A stretch of 32,906 nucleotides of DNA from Sphingobacteriales bacterium. Its GTDB lineage: Bacteria; Bacteroidota; Bacteroidia; Chitinophagales; JADJOU01. This document shows, piece by piece, positions 7,245 to 15,918 of the stretch (its first letter is position 1; every line of letters begins with the position of its first letter). Under the pieces are notes generated by a model. The model saw only the letters and a list, made by a program, of their open reading frames with translations. It did not search any database and was not told the origin of the DNA. A program made the position numbers and the translations under genes. The stretch spans positions 1-32,906 of the forward strand of contig JAJTHM010000020.1 of assembly GCA_021297855.1 (NCBI GenBank), in the 5' to 3' direction.

Positions 7245-8343
7245 TGTTATATATAGAACTCAGTTTTTCTTCTTGATTTTCCCATGTGAGAAAAGAAGCT
7301 GCAATATCGCCATTTCTAAGCAAATCGTGATACTTATTTTCATTAGCAATCACTTCTTCCAAAGCTTTTATATATAGTGCTTTATCCAATGATGGAATCA
7401 ATATAGAGCAATTGTATTGATCCTGAATTCTTCTGTACTCAGGAAAGTCCATAGAAATAGGAATAACACCTGCCTGTATGTAATCAAAAAACTTATTTGC
7501 CAAGGAATAATAATAGTTAAGTCCTTTATTCTCCAACAAGTTAATCCCAAATTTGGCCTTCTGAGTTAAAATTTTGAGTTCAGCCGGAGTCTTTCTTCCA
7601 AGAAATTCTATAGAATCGGTATTTTGAATCCCATTAGCTATTTCTTCCAGCACTCCTTTATGATAACCATCCCCAACTATCCATAACTTCCAACCATACA
7701 AATCATCCATAGCACTAATTGCTATTTCTAACCCCCTTCCTTCATTCAAATCCCCTTGATATAGTATAACATTTTCTTTTACTATTTGACTATTCCTAAT
7801 GCTTCGCAAAGGATAATTATAAATCACTTCAATATACTTTCTATACTCAGATTCAAATCTAAGAGCAATAGAATTGGAAACAGTGTATATACTACGACAT
7901 GCTGGCAGTGTCAGTTTTTCTAGCCATTTCCAGATGGATTTTTCAAAAATTCTTCCCTCCAATTCCGGTACTTCTGTATAATATTCATGGGCGTCATATA
8001 CCAAAGGTTTCTTCTTAATTTTACTTACCAAATAGTTTGGCAAAATAGTATCTAAATCGACAGCACAGTATATATCTGCATTTCTCTTGAGGAGATAAAA
8101 GAAAAGTCTAAGATTATATTCAAAATAGAAAAACTTTCCTCGTTGGAAAAACATTTGGAACCGGTGAGAAGTAAAAATAGAAGAATCCAAATCGACACTA
8201 GAATCTCTATCTTTCAATCGACCCACTATATGGACCTCAAACCCACTTTTTTGAAGGGTATACGCTGTCTTTTGCATGCGCTGATCATAGGCGATATCAT
8301 TCGTGACCGAAATAAGTATTTTCTTTTTCACACTAGGTTTCAA
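7237..8343 (-). CDS. Glycosyltransferase family 4 protein
   Basis: A 368-residue GT-B glycosyltransferase. The N-terminus KILISVTNDIAYDQRMQKTAYTL is a common GT4 opening in this phylum, and the middle contains KPLVYDAHEYYTEVPEL, a frequent GT4 motif with His and acidic residues. The donor domain begins around ENVILYQGDLNEGRG and includes IEFLGRKTPAELKIL and then a segment with SLANKFFDYIQAGVIPI, the usual nucleotide-sugar contact region. It overlaps lpxK by 11 nt and the next GT by 8 nt, so the three are very likely one polycistronic message. The association with lpxK suggests lipid A/LPS or another surface glycan. The sugar donor cannot be read from sequence. Confidence 0.85.
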   Translation of the reverse strand: MKPSVKKKILISVTNDIAYDQRMQKTAYTLQKSGFEVHIVGRLKDRDSSVDLDSSIFTSHRFQMFFQRGKFFYFEYNLRLFFYLLKRNADIYCAVDLDTILPNYLVSKIKKKPLVYDAHEYYTEVPELEGRIFEKSIWKWLEKLTLPACRSIYTVSNSIALRFESEYRKYIEVIYNYPLRSIRNSQIVKENVILYQGDLNEGRGLEIAISAMDDLYGWKLWIVGDGYHKGVLEEIANGIQNTDSIEFLGRKTPAELKILTQKAKFGINLLENKGLNYYYSLANKFFDYIQAGVIPISMDFPEYRRIQDQYNCSILIPSLDKALYIKALEEVIANENKYHDLLRNGDIAASFLTWENQEEKLSSIYNNV

Positions 8344-9370
8344 ATTGATTTATGTAGGCTTTTATACGATCTAAAAAATCAAGCCAACTTAAAGGATCCA
8401 TATATACTTCTACAGGCAAAACTAATATTTCAATACCTGACTCTTCAAATAAACTCCTGAATTCCATGATTCTCACAGCATCTTTTGTTGTCATGACTAT
8501 CTGTATCACGCCATGTGTTCTGCACTTATCCAACCATTGTCGGATATTATCTACAGAAAAATTATGATGGTCATGGTATTGAAACCTAGCTAAAATAACG
8601 CTCCTCTTCTCTACTTCTTTATAAAAAAGGGTCGGATTAGCAATAGCGGTGACGGCTAGTACGTTTGGCTGAATCTGTGATTCAATTCCAGTAAACCAAT
8701 TTTGATAGGGCAAGTACTTCAGGCTGCTATGATAAACAGGCGACTTGGTATAATTTTTTATACCTTCTTTCAACTCAGGTATTGCTAGTCCATTGTCTTC
8801 CGTTTTAGTAACAACTACCATGTCCACTTTTTCTGACCTGGACTTTAAATCTCTCAGTTTACCTGCAGGAAACAGCATGTCTTTATAAAAGGGGAGCGAA
8901 TACTCTGTCAATAATATTTCATACCCTCCTCGGAGTCGTCTGTGCTGGAGACAATCATCTAGAATGATGAGCTTTTTATCATTACTTAAAGAGTTGATAT
9001 GATGGATACCCGCAACTCTATCCTCCGCTACGAATACTCTACATTCTGGTAGACTTTTTTTCATCATCAATGGTTCGTCACCCACTTCATTATGACTGCT
9101 ATTGACCAAAACTTCTTGAATTCCCTTGGTCGATCTCCCATATCCTCTACTCAAAATGTAAACCATAGTTTGATTAGATAAAGCTTTCGCCAAGCAGATA
9201 GTCATTGGGCTCTTACCTGTTCCTCCAAAGGATAAATTACCTATTTTGATTATTGGCTGGTCAAAAGTCTTAGAAAAGAAAAAACCTCTATCGTACAATT
9301 GATGTCTTACCCAAAGGATAAGACCATACAACCACGATAGAGGTTTCAAAATAAGAGAAAGACCTCTCAT
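8333..9370 (-). CDS. lpxK: Tetraacyldisaccharide 4'-kinase LpxK
   Basis: LpxK phosphorylates the 4' position of the tetraacyl disaccharide-1-phosphate, giving lipid IVA, at the cytoplasmic face of the inner membrane. The 345-residue protein has a hydrophobic N-terminal helix (about 5-22), then the family P-loop IGNLSFGGTGKSPM at 43-56, SRGYGR at 74-79, and the LDDCLQHRRL motif at 137-146, which matches the usual DDxFQHR signature with Cys-Leu in place of Gly/Ala-Phe. Length is normal. It starts 13 nt after the DUF2723 gene and overlaps the following glycosyltransferase, so lipid A synthesis and glycosylation genes are coupled here. It shows the cell is an LPS-producing Gram-negative. Confidence 0.95.
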   Translation of the reverse strand: MRGLSLILKPLSWLYGLILWVRHQLYDRGFFFSKTFDQPIIKIGNLSFGGTGKSPMTICLAKALSNQTMVYILSRGYGRSTKGIQEVLVNSSHNEVGDEPLMMKKSLPECRVFVAEDRVAGIHHINSLSNDKKLIILDDCLQHRRLRGGYEILLTEYSLPFYKDMLFPAGKLRDLKSRSEKVDMVVVTKTEDNGLAIPELKEGIKNYTKSPVYHSSLKYLPYQNWFTGIESQIQPNVLAVTAIANPTLFYKEVEKRSVILARFQYHDHHNFSVDNIRQWLDKCRTHGVIQIVMTTKDAVRIMEFRSLFEESGIEILVLPVEVYMDPLSWLDFLDRIKAYINQFET

Positions 9371-9383
9371 TAAATTTTAATTA

Positions 9384-12300
9384 TCAATTCAGCACCATAT
9401 TGTACTGATTCATTTTCTGTTGTATTTTGGTAGACATTGTAGTATCTCCCGATCTAGCCAATATTTCTTGCATTCCATTTAAAGAACTCATATATAGACG
9501 CAATTCCTCTTGAGCCAATTTAGCTTTTTTTGCATTGTTTGAATTTGTCATCCAATCCAGATTAGAAACACAAACAGTAAACAAACCTTCCGAAATCAGC
9601 TTCATATACTTTTGGTTCTTTGCTATAGATGCAGCCTGTAGGGCTGGCAGATCCACATAACTATATGGAAGCTTACTCGGTGGAATATTCGTATATAAAT
9701 GATTGAGTAATTTATCCACCTTTTCAGGATTGTTATTGATGGCGTAATACATTGCTAGATTTGCTATAGCCGGTTTCATTCCACCATTGAAACTTATTAA
9801 CGTGTGCTCATCTAGTAGGATATCATTTTCTTTTATCTTTCCAAAATCATATTTGAACACTAAGTCGTATACTCGCTCTGCATCTACAGATTCCAGACCA
9901 TTGGCATCAGGGAAACCCACGGGGGAAAACATAATAAGCATACCCTCACTCATTAAATAATTTTTCAAACCTAAACCAGTTACTGATGGATTAGACGAAG
10001 CAAAACAAACAGGTCTTTCATACATATTATTCAATAATACATCGAGCTGAAGTAAGGCTCCTCTAGATAAACTCGACGGAAGCTGAAGGTAAACCCTTGT
10101 AGGCACTGTGGATTCTTTACCCTTAGGAATCAAAAATCCAGATTTCACGGCCTTGGCAGGATCTATATCAATATATACATTTGTTGTAGGTAAATAATTC
10201 TCAGCAGGGTAATTTGGATTATAAGAAACTTTTGCAGCAGGATCATCGCTCATCATAAAATCAATGACATCCTTCAAAGCCATAGTATCTCCTGAAGAAC
10301 CGCTTTGATTCAATCTAAAGTAAGAACGTTTGTCCCCTTTTATTTTATCCTGAGCCATAGATAATTTGACAGCCTTACTTTCATTCATCGGTAGTCTCAG
10401 CTGACCGATATAGGCATCTCCTTCCACAAGACTCGTATTTATGACTCGTATATCTGGTCTGATATTTTCTATCTCTTGGGCATACCATAACGGGTATGTA
10501 TCATTATCTCCATAGCAGAAAAGAATCGCATTGGGTGGACATGCATTCAACATATTTTTTGCAAATGCTAACGTAGTCGATCGATTGCCTCTATTATGGT
10601 CATCCCAGCCTTGGAAACCCATAAGAATAGGGGCGGCTGCTCCTATGGCTAGGGATACGATAAGAGACATTTTTGCTGCTAATCGGCTTTTTAAAAGGTC
10701 GTAAAGGAATGCAATACCAAATGGTAACCATAGTACAAATGCCCAGTAAGACGGAGCATAGACATAATCTCGCTCCCTTGGCTCCACTGGAGGCTCATTA
10801 TGAAAGACAACCTGCATGATGCCTGAAGCAAACACTAACAATAAAATAATCGAAAACGATTTTCTGTCTTTGATGTAATTATAATATAATCCTAGGATGC
10901 ACAATAAAAATGGAATCATGAAAAAGACATTGTGCGATTTGGAGGTCCTAGCCTCTTTTGGCCTTCCACTTTCATCGAGTTGAACATTTCCCCATATATC
11001 TCCGATAAGCGGTAAATTGTCTATCAAAGTGAAGCCAGAAGTCCATCTTCCATAATCATTGGTGGCTCTCCCTTGATGATCATCTACTTTGCCTGCCGTA
11101 TTCCACATCATATATCTAAAATACATGAAGCCTATTTGATATTTGCACATATACCAAATGTTGTCAAAAAAGCTCACTTTGTCTTTGACAGCATATTGTT
11201 GACCACCAGTTCCATTCATTTGGGCGGCAGTTTGTTCTGCCTGATCTGCTTCGCCACGTCCAAAAGATTGAACTGAGTTGCCTGTCCCTCTGTCTATAAT
11301 TTCATACTTAGGATCTATCCATGCTCTATAATAATTTTTCTTATCCTCCCCTTCGTGACCTACACGAGGAAAGAACTTTTTAACCCTTGAAGGATACTTG
11401 TACTGCTTATTAGTTCCTACGAGCTCATACTTATTTGTTACCGTATTTTTTAAATAAATATCTCCTTTATCCTCGACAGCCTCTACCTCATTAACATCAT
11501 AATAATGTGGTCCGAATAAAAAGGGTCTATCGCCATATTGTTCACGGTCTATGTATGATTTCAAAGTGAGGAAATTATTTGGCACATTCATATTAATTGG
11601 GAGATTAGCATTCCCTCTAATCACCACCATGAAGTAGCTAGTATAGCCCATTAATAAAAAGGCGAAAAACAAAATGACTGTATTTAATGGTATTTTTGTT
11701 AGATTTTCATTCCAGAATTTAAACGATCTTTTGTTGGAAGTATATCTCAACAAATAGATATAGAGTAACACAATCAAAATAATACCAACTATCGTACCTG
11801 AATAAAAAGGCATACCTAAAGAATTGACAAAAAACAAATCCATATTACCCAAGAAAGACGATGTTGTACTCAGGATTCCTTTCATCAAAATTTGAATCAT
11901 AACCACTGAAATAATAAAGGAGATTAAAGCTCCAAGGAGGGTTGGTTTAAATCGCTTGTAATAAAATATGAGTGCAATGATTGGAAATACAAGTAAAGAG
12001 AGTAAATGCACTCCGATGCTCATACCAGTGCAAACACCTATCAATAAAAGCCAAATGTCAGCTTTTGGACCATCGTCCTCATTCCATTTTAATATTGCCC
12101 ATACGTTAAATGCCATAAAGAATACGGAAAACGCATATACCTCCCCTTCAAGGGCATTAAACCACATGGAATCTAAAAACGTAGCCGCAAGTGCTGCAAT
12201 AAATGAACCCAAAAGTATAAGATACATTTTGGACTCTTCTATTTCTTCGCCTTTTTTAATGAAGACCATTTTCATGAGCATCACCGACGACCAAAAGAAA

Positions 12301-12578
12301 AACAAAGAACAAAATGCAGTAGATAATGCACTAAGGAAATTTATAGATTGAGCTACCTTAGTGATATCTCCAAATGAGAATAGAGAGAATATTTTTCCTA
12401 CAAGCATAAAAAACGGAGCTCCTGGTGGGTGTGCCACCTGAAGCTTATAGGTACAACTTAGAAACTCACCGCAATCCCAAAGACTGCCTGTTTTTTCCAT
12501 AGTCAATGTGTAGGTGGCAAGTGCTATGAAAAACACCGCCCAACCCAAAATTTTGTTTAATCGATTAAATTGATTCAT
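9384..12578 (-). CDS. DUF2723/TMEM260-type protein O-mannosyltransferase
   Basis: A large 1064-residue polytopic membrane protein of the DUF2723 family (CAZy GT117), related to the human O-mannosyltransferase TMEM260. The first 350 residues hold many membrane helices. The signature GSLWDCGEFLSC at about 31-42 contains the acidic pair expected for a GT-C active site (Asp35, Glu38), followed by VAHPPGAP at 48-55. A long extracytoplasmic stretch with EPPVEPRERDYVYAPSYW near the middle is also typical. The C-terminal third is soluble, helical and repeat-like. The likely job is transfer of a sugar from a lipid carrier onto exported proteins. It is the first gene of the minus-strand lpxK run, with a good -7 box at 12603-12610. 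Acceptors are unknown. Confidence 0.88.
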   Translation of the reverse strand: MNQFNRLNKILGWAVFFIALATYTLTMEKTGSLWDCGEFLSCTYKLQVAHPPGAPFFMLVGKIFSLFSFGDITKVAQSINFLSALSTAFCSLFFFWSSVMLMKMVFIKKGEEIEESKMYLILLGSFIAALAATFLDSMWFNALEGEVYAFSVFFMAFNVWAILKWNEDDGPKADIWLLLIGVCTGMSIGVHLLSLLVFPIIALIFYYKRFKPTLLGALISFIISVVMIQILMKGILSTTSSFLGNMDLFFVNSLGMPFYSGTIVGIILIVLLYIYLLRYTSNKRSFKFWNENLTKIPLNTVILFFAFLLMGYTSYFMVVIRGNANLPINMNVPNNFLTLKSYIDREQYGDRPFLFGPHYYDVNEVEAVEDKGDIYLKNTVTNKYELVGTNKQYKYPSRVKKFFPRVGHEGEDKKNYYRAWIDPKYEIIDRGTGNSVQSFGRGEADQAEQTAAQMNGTGGQQYAVKDKVSFFDNIWYMCKYQIGFMYFRYMMWNTAGKVDDHQGRATNDYGRWTSGFTLIDNLPLIGDIWGNVQLDESGRPKEARTSKSHNVFFMIPFLLCILGLYYNYIKDRKSFSIILLLVFASGIMQVVFHNEPPVEPRERDYVYAPSYWAFVLWLPFGIAFLYDLLKSRLAAKMSLIVSLAIGAAAPILMGFQGWDDHNRGNRSTTLAFAKNMLNACPPNAILFCYGDNDTYPLWYAQEIENIRPDIRVINTSLVEGDAYIGQLRLPMNESKAVKLSMAQDKIKGDKRSYFRLNQSGSSGDTMALKDVIDFMMSDDPAAKVSYNPNYPAENYLPTTNVYIDIDPAKAVKSGFLIPKGKESTVPTRVYLQLPSSLSRGALLQLDVLLNNMYERPVCFASSNPSVTGLGLKNYLMSEGMLIMFSPVGFPDANGLESVDAERVYDLVFKYDFGKIKENDILLDEHTLISFNGGMKPAIANLAMYYAINNNPEKVDKLLNHLYTNIPPSKLPYSYVDLPALQAASIAKNQKYMKLISEGLFTVCVSNLDWMTNSNNAKKAKLAQEELRLYMSSLNGMQEILARSGDTTMSTKIQQKMNQYNMVLN

Positions 12579-12602
12579 TTAAAAATTTTTATCTGCAAAC
12601 GA

Positions 12603-12635
12603 CAAAAATATAAAAACAGGGCTTTCTTAAAGCAA
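12603..12635 (-). promoter_or_regulatory. Promoter of the DUF2723-lpxK operon
   Basis: On the minus strand TATTTTTG (12610 to 12603) matches the Bacteroidota -7 box TAnnTTTG, with TTG (12635 to 12633) 22 nt upstream as a possible -33 element. The box ends 24 nt before the ATG at 12578, a reasonable leader length. Confidence 0.5.
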
Positions 12636-12663
12636 TTTTAAACCAAAAAAATCATTTTTAATC

Positions 12664-12694
12664 TTGTATAAGTAATATTTATTCACTAATTTTG
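12664..12694 (+). promoter_or_regulatory. Promoter of the DUF1800-DUF1501 operon
   Basis: TTG at 12664-12666 and TAATTTTG at 12687-12694 are spaced 20 nt apart, close to the Bacteroidota -33/-7 arrangement. The box ends 17 nt before the ATG at 12712. Together with a stop codon in frame at 12697-12699, this fixes the start of the DUF1800 gene. Confidence 0.6.
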
Positions 12695-12711
12695 CGTAAA
12701 ACGTTTATTCT

Positions 12712-14301
12712 ATGCCAATTGTATCGAGCAAAGGAATCGGAGTCTATACAGGTATCTTCGGTGAGAAAGAGCTAAAACATTTACTAAGAAGAACCAGGTT
12801 TGGTATTCGCAAATCTGATTTGACCGCTTATAATGGGCAAACGCTAAATCAAGTGCTTAGCTCTATTTTAATTCAATCACCAGAACCCTCACCACCGCTC
12901 AATCATTATGAGAACATCATTCAGCCTCAGTATAAAGAGTCCGCTATTCCCTTCGGTACTACTTGGGTTAATACTACCCCCCAATTTCCTGAAATAAATT
13001 TTCACAAAATAAATTCTTTTCGAGGTTGGCTAGCTATAAATTATCATAAAGATACCACCATTACTGAAAAAATGGCTCTTTTCTTGCATAGCTTTATTCC
13101 AATCTCCCATGATGTAAATGACCCACGCTTTTTGTATAGAAACTATAAAATGCTTCGGACGAATGCTCTTGGAAACTTTAAAACTGTCATAAAATCTAGT
13201 CTGCTCGATAGCGGTGTATTAAAATATCTCAACGGTGATGTCAATCAGAAGAATGCCCCGGATGAGAATTTGGCACGAGAGCTACAAGAGTTATTCACCT
13301 TGGGTAAAGGATTTACACCCATCTACAATGAATCGGATGTAAAAGAAGCTGCAAAAGTATTGACGGGCTATACCATAGACCGAACAACAGGGTTCGTTGT
13401 ATTTAATCCGAATCGACATGATACTACAAACAAAACATTTTCTTCCTATTATAATAACAATGTCATTGCTGGAAAAACTGGGACTGCGGGTCAGGACGAA
13501 TTAGATGATCTAGTCAATATGATCTTTCAAAAGGACGACGTCGCCTTGCATTTTTGCAGAAAATTATATGGTTTTTTTGTTTACTATGACATTGATAGCA
13601 CGATAGAAGCCAATGTAATTGTGCCATTGGCGAATATTATGCGCTCGAATAATTATGAGATTTTACCTGTCATTCAAGCCCTTTTCGCATCTGAGCATTT
13701 CTATGATACAGATGTTTACGGTAGTCATATTAAATCGCCTGTAGATATCATTTTTGGTCAATATCAAGAAATGGAAATAGCCCTTCCAGATAATTCAGAT
13801 ATATTAAAACAATATGAGATTTACAGTGATATGTTTGCAGGTTCCTTTTTATTACGACAACTTCCATATGATCCACCAAGTGTTTCAGGATGGGAAGCCT
13901 ATTATCAAAAGCCTCTAATGCATGAAAACTGGATTACTACAGACACTATAGCAAATAGAAATAAATACGCTGTAGGTCTTCTAATTGGATATACTAAGCG
14001 ATCCTTTAAAATACAAGTGGACACCATAAATTACACAAAAGGATTTTTAAATCCATCAGATCCGAATAAATTGATAGATGATGCTTTAGGATTCTTGCAT
14101 ACCATCCCAGCTACTGCTGAATTAAAGACTTATTTGAAATCTATTTTACTATTTGGACAGAGTCAAGACTACTATTGGACCAATGCATGGAATGACCATA
14201 TCAATAGTCCGAATGATGCTGCCAAGAAAAAGTTGGTAAGTGATTTGTTGTTTGCATTTTACAAATACATATTAGAATTAGCAGAATATCAATTAATGTA
14301 A
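12712..14301 (+). CDS. DUF1800 family protein
   Basis: A 529-residue protein of the DUF1800 family, function unknown. Family marks are HLLRRTRFGIR at 23-33, where relatives have HLLRRxxFG, and DENLARELQELFTLGKG at about 184-200, corresponding to the usual NENYARELMELFTLG. Length is normal. No signal peptide is visible, and an in-frame stop lies between promoter and ATG, so no hidden N-terminal extension exists. That is notable because the paired DUF1501 protein has an export signal. DUF1800 and DUF1501 genes are found side by side in many bacteria; here they are 12 nt apart and surely co-transcribed. They may act as partners on an exported or surface substrate, but no activity can be assigned. 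Confidence 0.88.
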   Translation: MPIVSSKGIGVYTGIFGEKELKHLLRRTRFGIRKSDLTAYNGQTLNQVLSSILIQSPEPSPPLNHYENIIQPQYKESAIPFGTTWVNTTPQFPEINFHKINSFRGWLAINYHKDTTITEKMALFLHSFIPISHDVNDPRFLYRNYKMLRTNALGNFKTVIKSSLLDSGVLKYLNGDVNQKNAPDENLARELQELFTLGKGFTPIYNESDVKEAAKVLTGYTIDRTTGFVVFNPNRHDTTNKTFSSYYNNNVIAGKTGTAGQDELDDLVNMIFQKDDVALHFCRKLYGFFVYYDIDSTIEANVIVPLANIMRSNNYEILPVIQALFASEHFYDTDVYGSHIKSPVDIIFGQYQEMEIALPDNSDILKQYEIYSDMFAGSFLLRQLPYDPPSVSGWEAYYQKPLMHENWITTDTIANRNKYAVGLLIGYTKRSFKIQVDTINYTKGFLNPSDPNKLIDDALGFLHTIPATAELKTYLKSILLFGQSQDYYWTNAWNDHINSPNDAAKKKLVSDLLFAFYKYILELAEYQLM

Positions 14302-14313
14302 AAAATAAAAGAT

Positions 14314-15918
14314 ATGCAACGTAGAGAATTTTTAAGTAGAACAGGTAAGACTATAGCACTAGGAAGCGTAATACCTGGATTTAGTTTTTCAGCTATTCAA
14401 GAAAAATCGGCTTTGGGTTCGCTTTTAGCAGGCTCTGCTGAAATCAATGACCACGTATTAGTGATCATACAACTCAATGGTGGAAATGATGGCTTAAATA
14501 CCTTAATACCTTTAGACCAATATACTAACTTAGCTTTACACAGAGCTAATGTACTAATACCAGAGAATAAAGTTTTAAAACTGAATAAGGTAGATAAAAC
14601 TGGTTTGCACCCTTCGATGTCAGGTATACAAACTATGTACAATGAAGGAAAGGTAAATTTTATTCAGAGCGTAGGTTATCCAGATCAGAATTATTCGCAT
14701 TTTAGAAGCACTGATATTTGGCTCACTGGATCTGATGCTAAAGTGGTAGAAAATTCAGGTTGGATGGGGCGCTATTTAAATCATCAATTCCCTAATTATC
14801 CTGATGCTTATCCTACAGCGGACATGCCCGATCCCCTTGCTATACAAATAGGAGCCTTGGTTTCTCCAGGCTTCCAAGGACCAACGCCTGGACCAGGCAT
14901 ACCGATGGCTATTTCTGTTACAAGTGATAAAGATTTTTATGATTTAGTCAATGGTTCTCACTCCTCAGCGGGAAGCAATGCTATAGGCAAAGAACTAGCT
15001 TATGTCAGGGAGGTGGCAGGCCAAGCTAAAATCTATAATACAGCCATAAAAAACGCAGCCCTCAAAGTTACCACGCAAGGTACTTACCCATCAAATAATA
15101 AACTTGCTGATCAGTTGAAAATAGTAGCTAAACTTATAAAAGGCGGTCTGAAAACTAAAATCTATATGGTGAGTTTAGGAGGATTTGACACCCATTCAGA
15201 CCAAGTAGATAATGCAGATTATACCAAAGGATCACATGCGAACTTACTAGCTACCTTATCCGATGCTATTTCTGCCTTCCAAAATGATTTGAAATATTTA
15301 TCTATTGAGGACAAAGTACTGGGAATGACATTTTCTGAATTTGGTCGAAGAATTAAATCCAATGGCAGCAATGGTACAGACCATGGATCAGCCCTACCAA
15401 TGCTTGTATTTGGGACTCAGGTTCAGAATGGAATTATTGGTGTGAATCCTACTATAAATCCTAGTTTTACAGTGGAGGATAATTTAGCAATGCAATATGA
15501 TTTTAGGTCAGTATATGCCTCTATCTTGCGTCAATGGTTCTGTATCGAGGAGAGTGCGATTTCCACCATACTTTTCAAAAATCATCAGACAATTCCTCTT
15601 ATTAAAAATGCAGCTTGTGCCACAAGTAGCATTTCTGATTATCAAAAAGAGTTAGAAGAAAAGCGTTTACAATGTTATCCCAATCCTTATTCGAGTTCAG
15701 ATACAATAAAAATAGATATCAATTCTAAGGGTGGACATTCACTAGTGGAAATTTACAATACGGAAGGTAGATTGATTAAAACATTAATGGATGAAAAATC
15801 AGCCCCTGGCGTTTATCAGTTGACTTGGAAAGATGAACAGTTACCTTCAGGATTCTACTATTGTAGATACCAAAATGAAGGTTATCAGTCGGTGTTTACT
15901 TTGCAGAAGGTGAGGTAG
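14314..15918 (+). CDS. DUF1501 protein with Tat-like signal and T9SS sorting domain
   Basis: A 534-residue DUF1501 protein (alkaline-phosphatase/sulfatase superfamily fold by family knowledge; reaction unknown). The N-terminus MQRREFLSRTGKTIALGS is a twin-arginine-type signal followed by a hydrophobic segment. The core shows IIQLNGGNDGLNTLIP at 51-66, GGFDTHSDQ at 289-297, SEFGRR at 341-346 and GTDHGSALP at 354-362, all characteristic of the family. From about 452 to the end is a type A sorting domain for the type IX secretion system: it opens with CYPNPYSS, has VEIYNTEGRLIKTL, and closes with GFYYCRYQNEGYQS. So the protein is predicted to leave the cytoplasm folded, cross the outer membrane and be attached or released. 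The stop codon directly abuts the convergent gene's stop with no base between. Confidence 0.9.
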   Translation: MQRREFLSRTGKTIALGSVIPGFSFSAIQEKSALGSLLAGSAEINDHVLVIIQLNGGNDGLNTLIPLDQYTNLALHRANVLIPENKVLKLNKVDKTGLHPSMSGIQTMYNEGKVNFIQSVGYPDQNYSHFRSTDIWLTGSDAKVVENSGWMGRYLNHQFPNYPDAYPTADMPDPLAIQIGALVSPGFQGPTPGPGIPMAISVTSDKDFYDLVNGSHSSAGSNAIGKELAYVREVAGQAKIYNTAIKNAALKVTTQGTYPSNNKLADQLKIVAKLIKGGLKTKIYMVSLGGFDTHSDQVDNADYTKGSHANLLATLSDAISAFQNDLKYLSIEDKVLGMTFSEFGRRIKSNGSNGTDHGSALPMLVFGTQVQNGIIGVNPTINPSFTVEDNLAMQYDFRSVYASILRQWFCIEESAISTILFKNHQTIPLIKNAACATSSISDYQKELEEKRLQCYPNPYSSSDTIKIDINSKGGHSLVEIYNTEGRLIKTLMDEKSAPGVYQLTWKDEQLPSGFYYCRYQNEGYQSVFTLQKVR

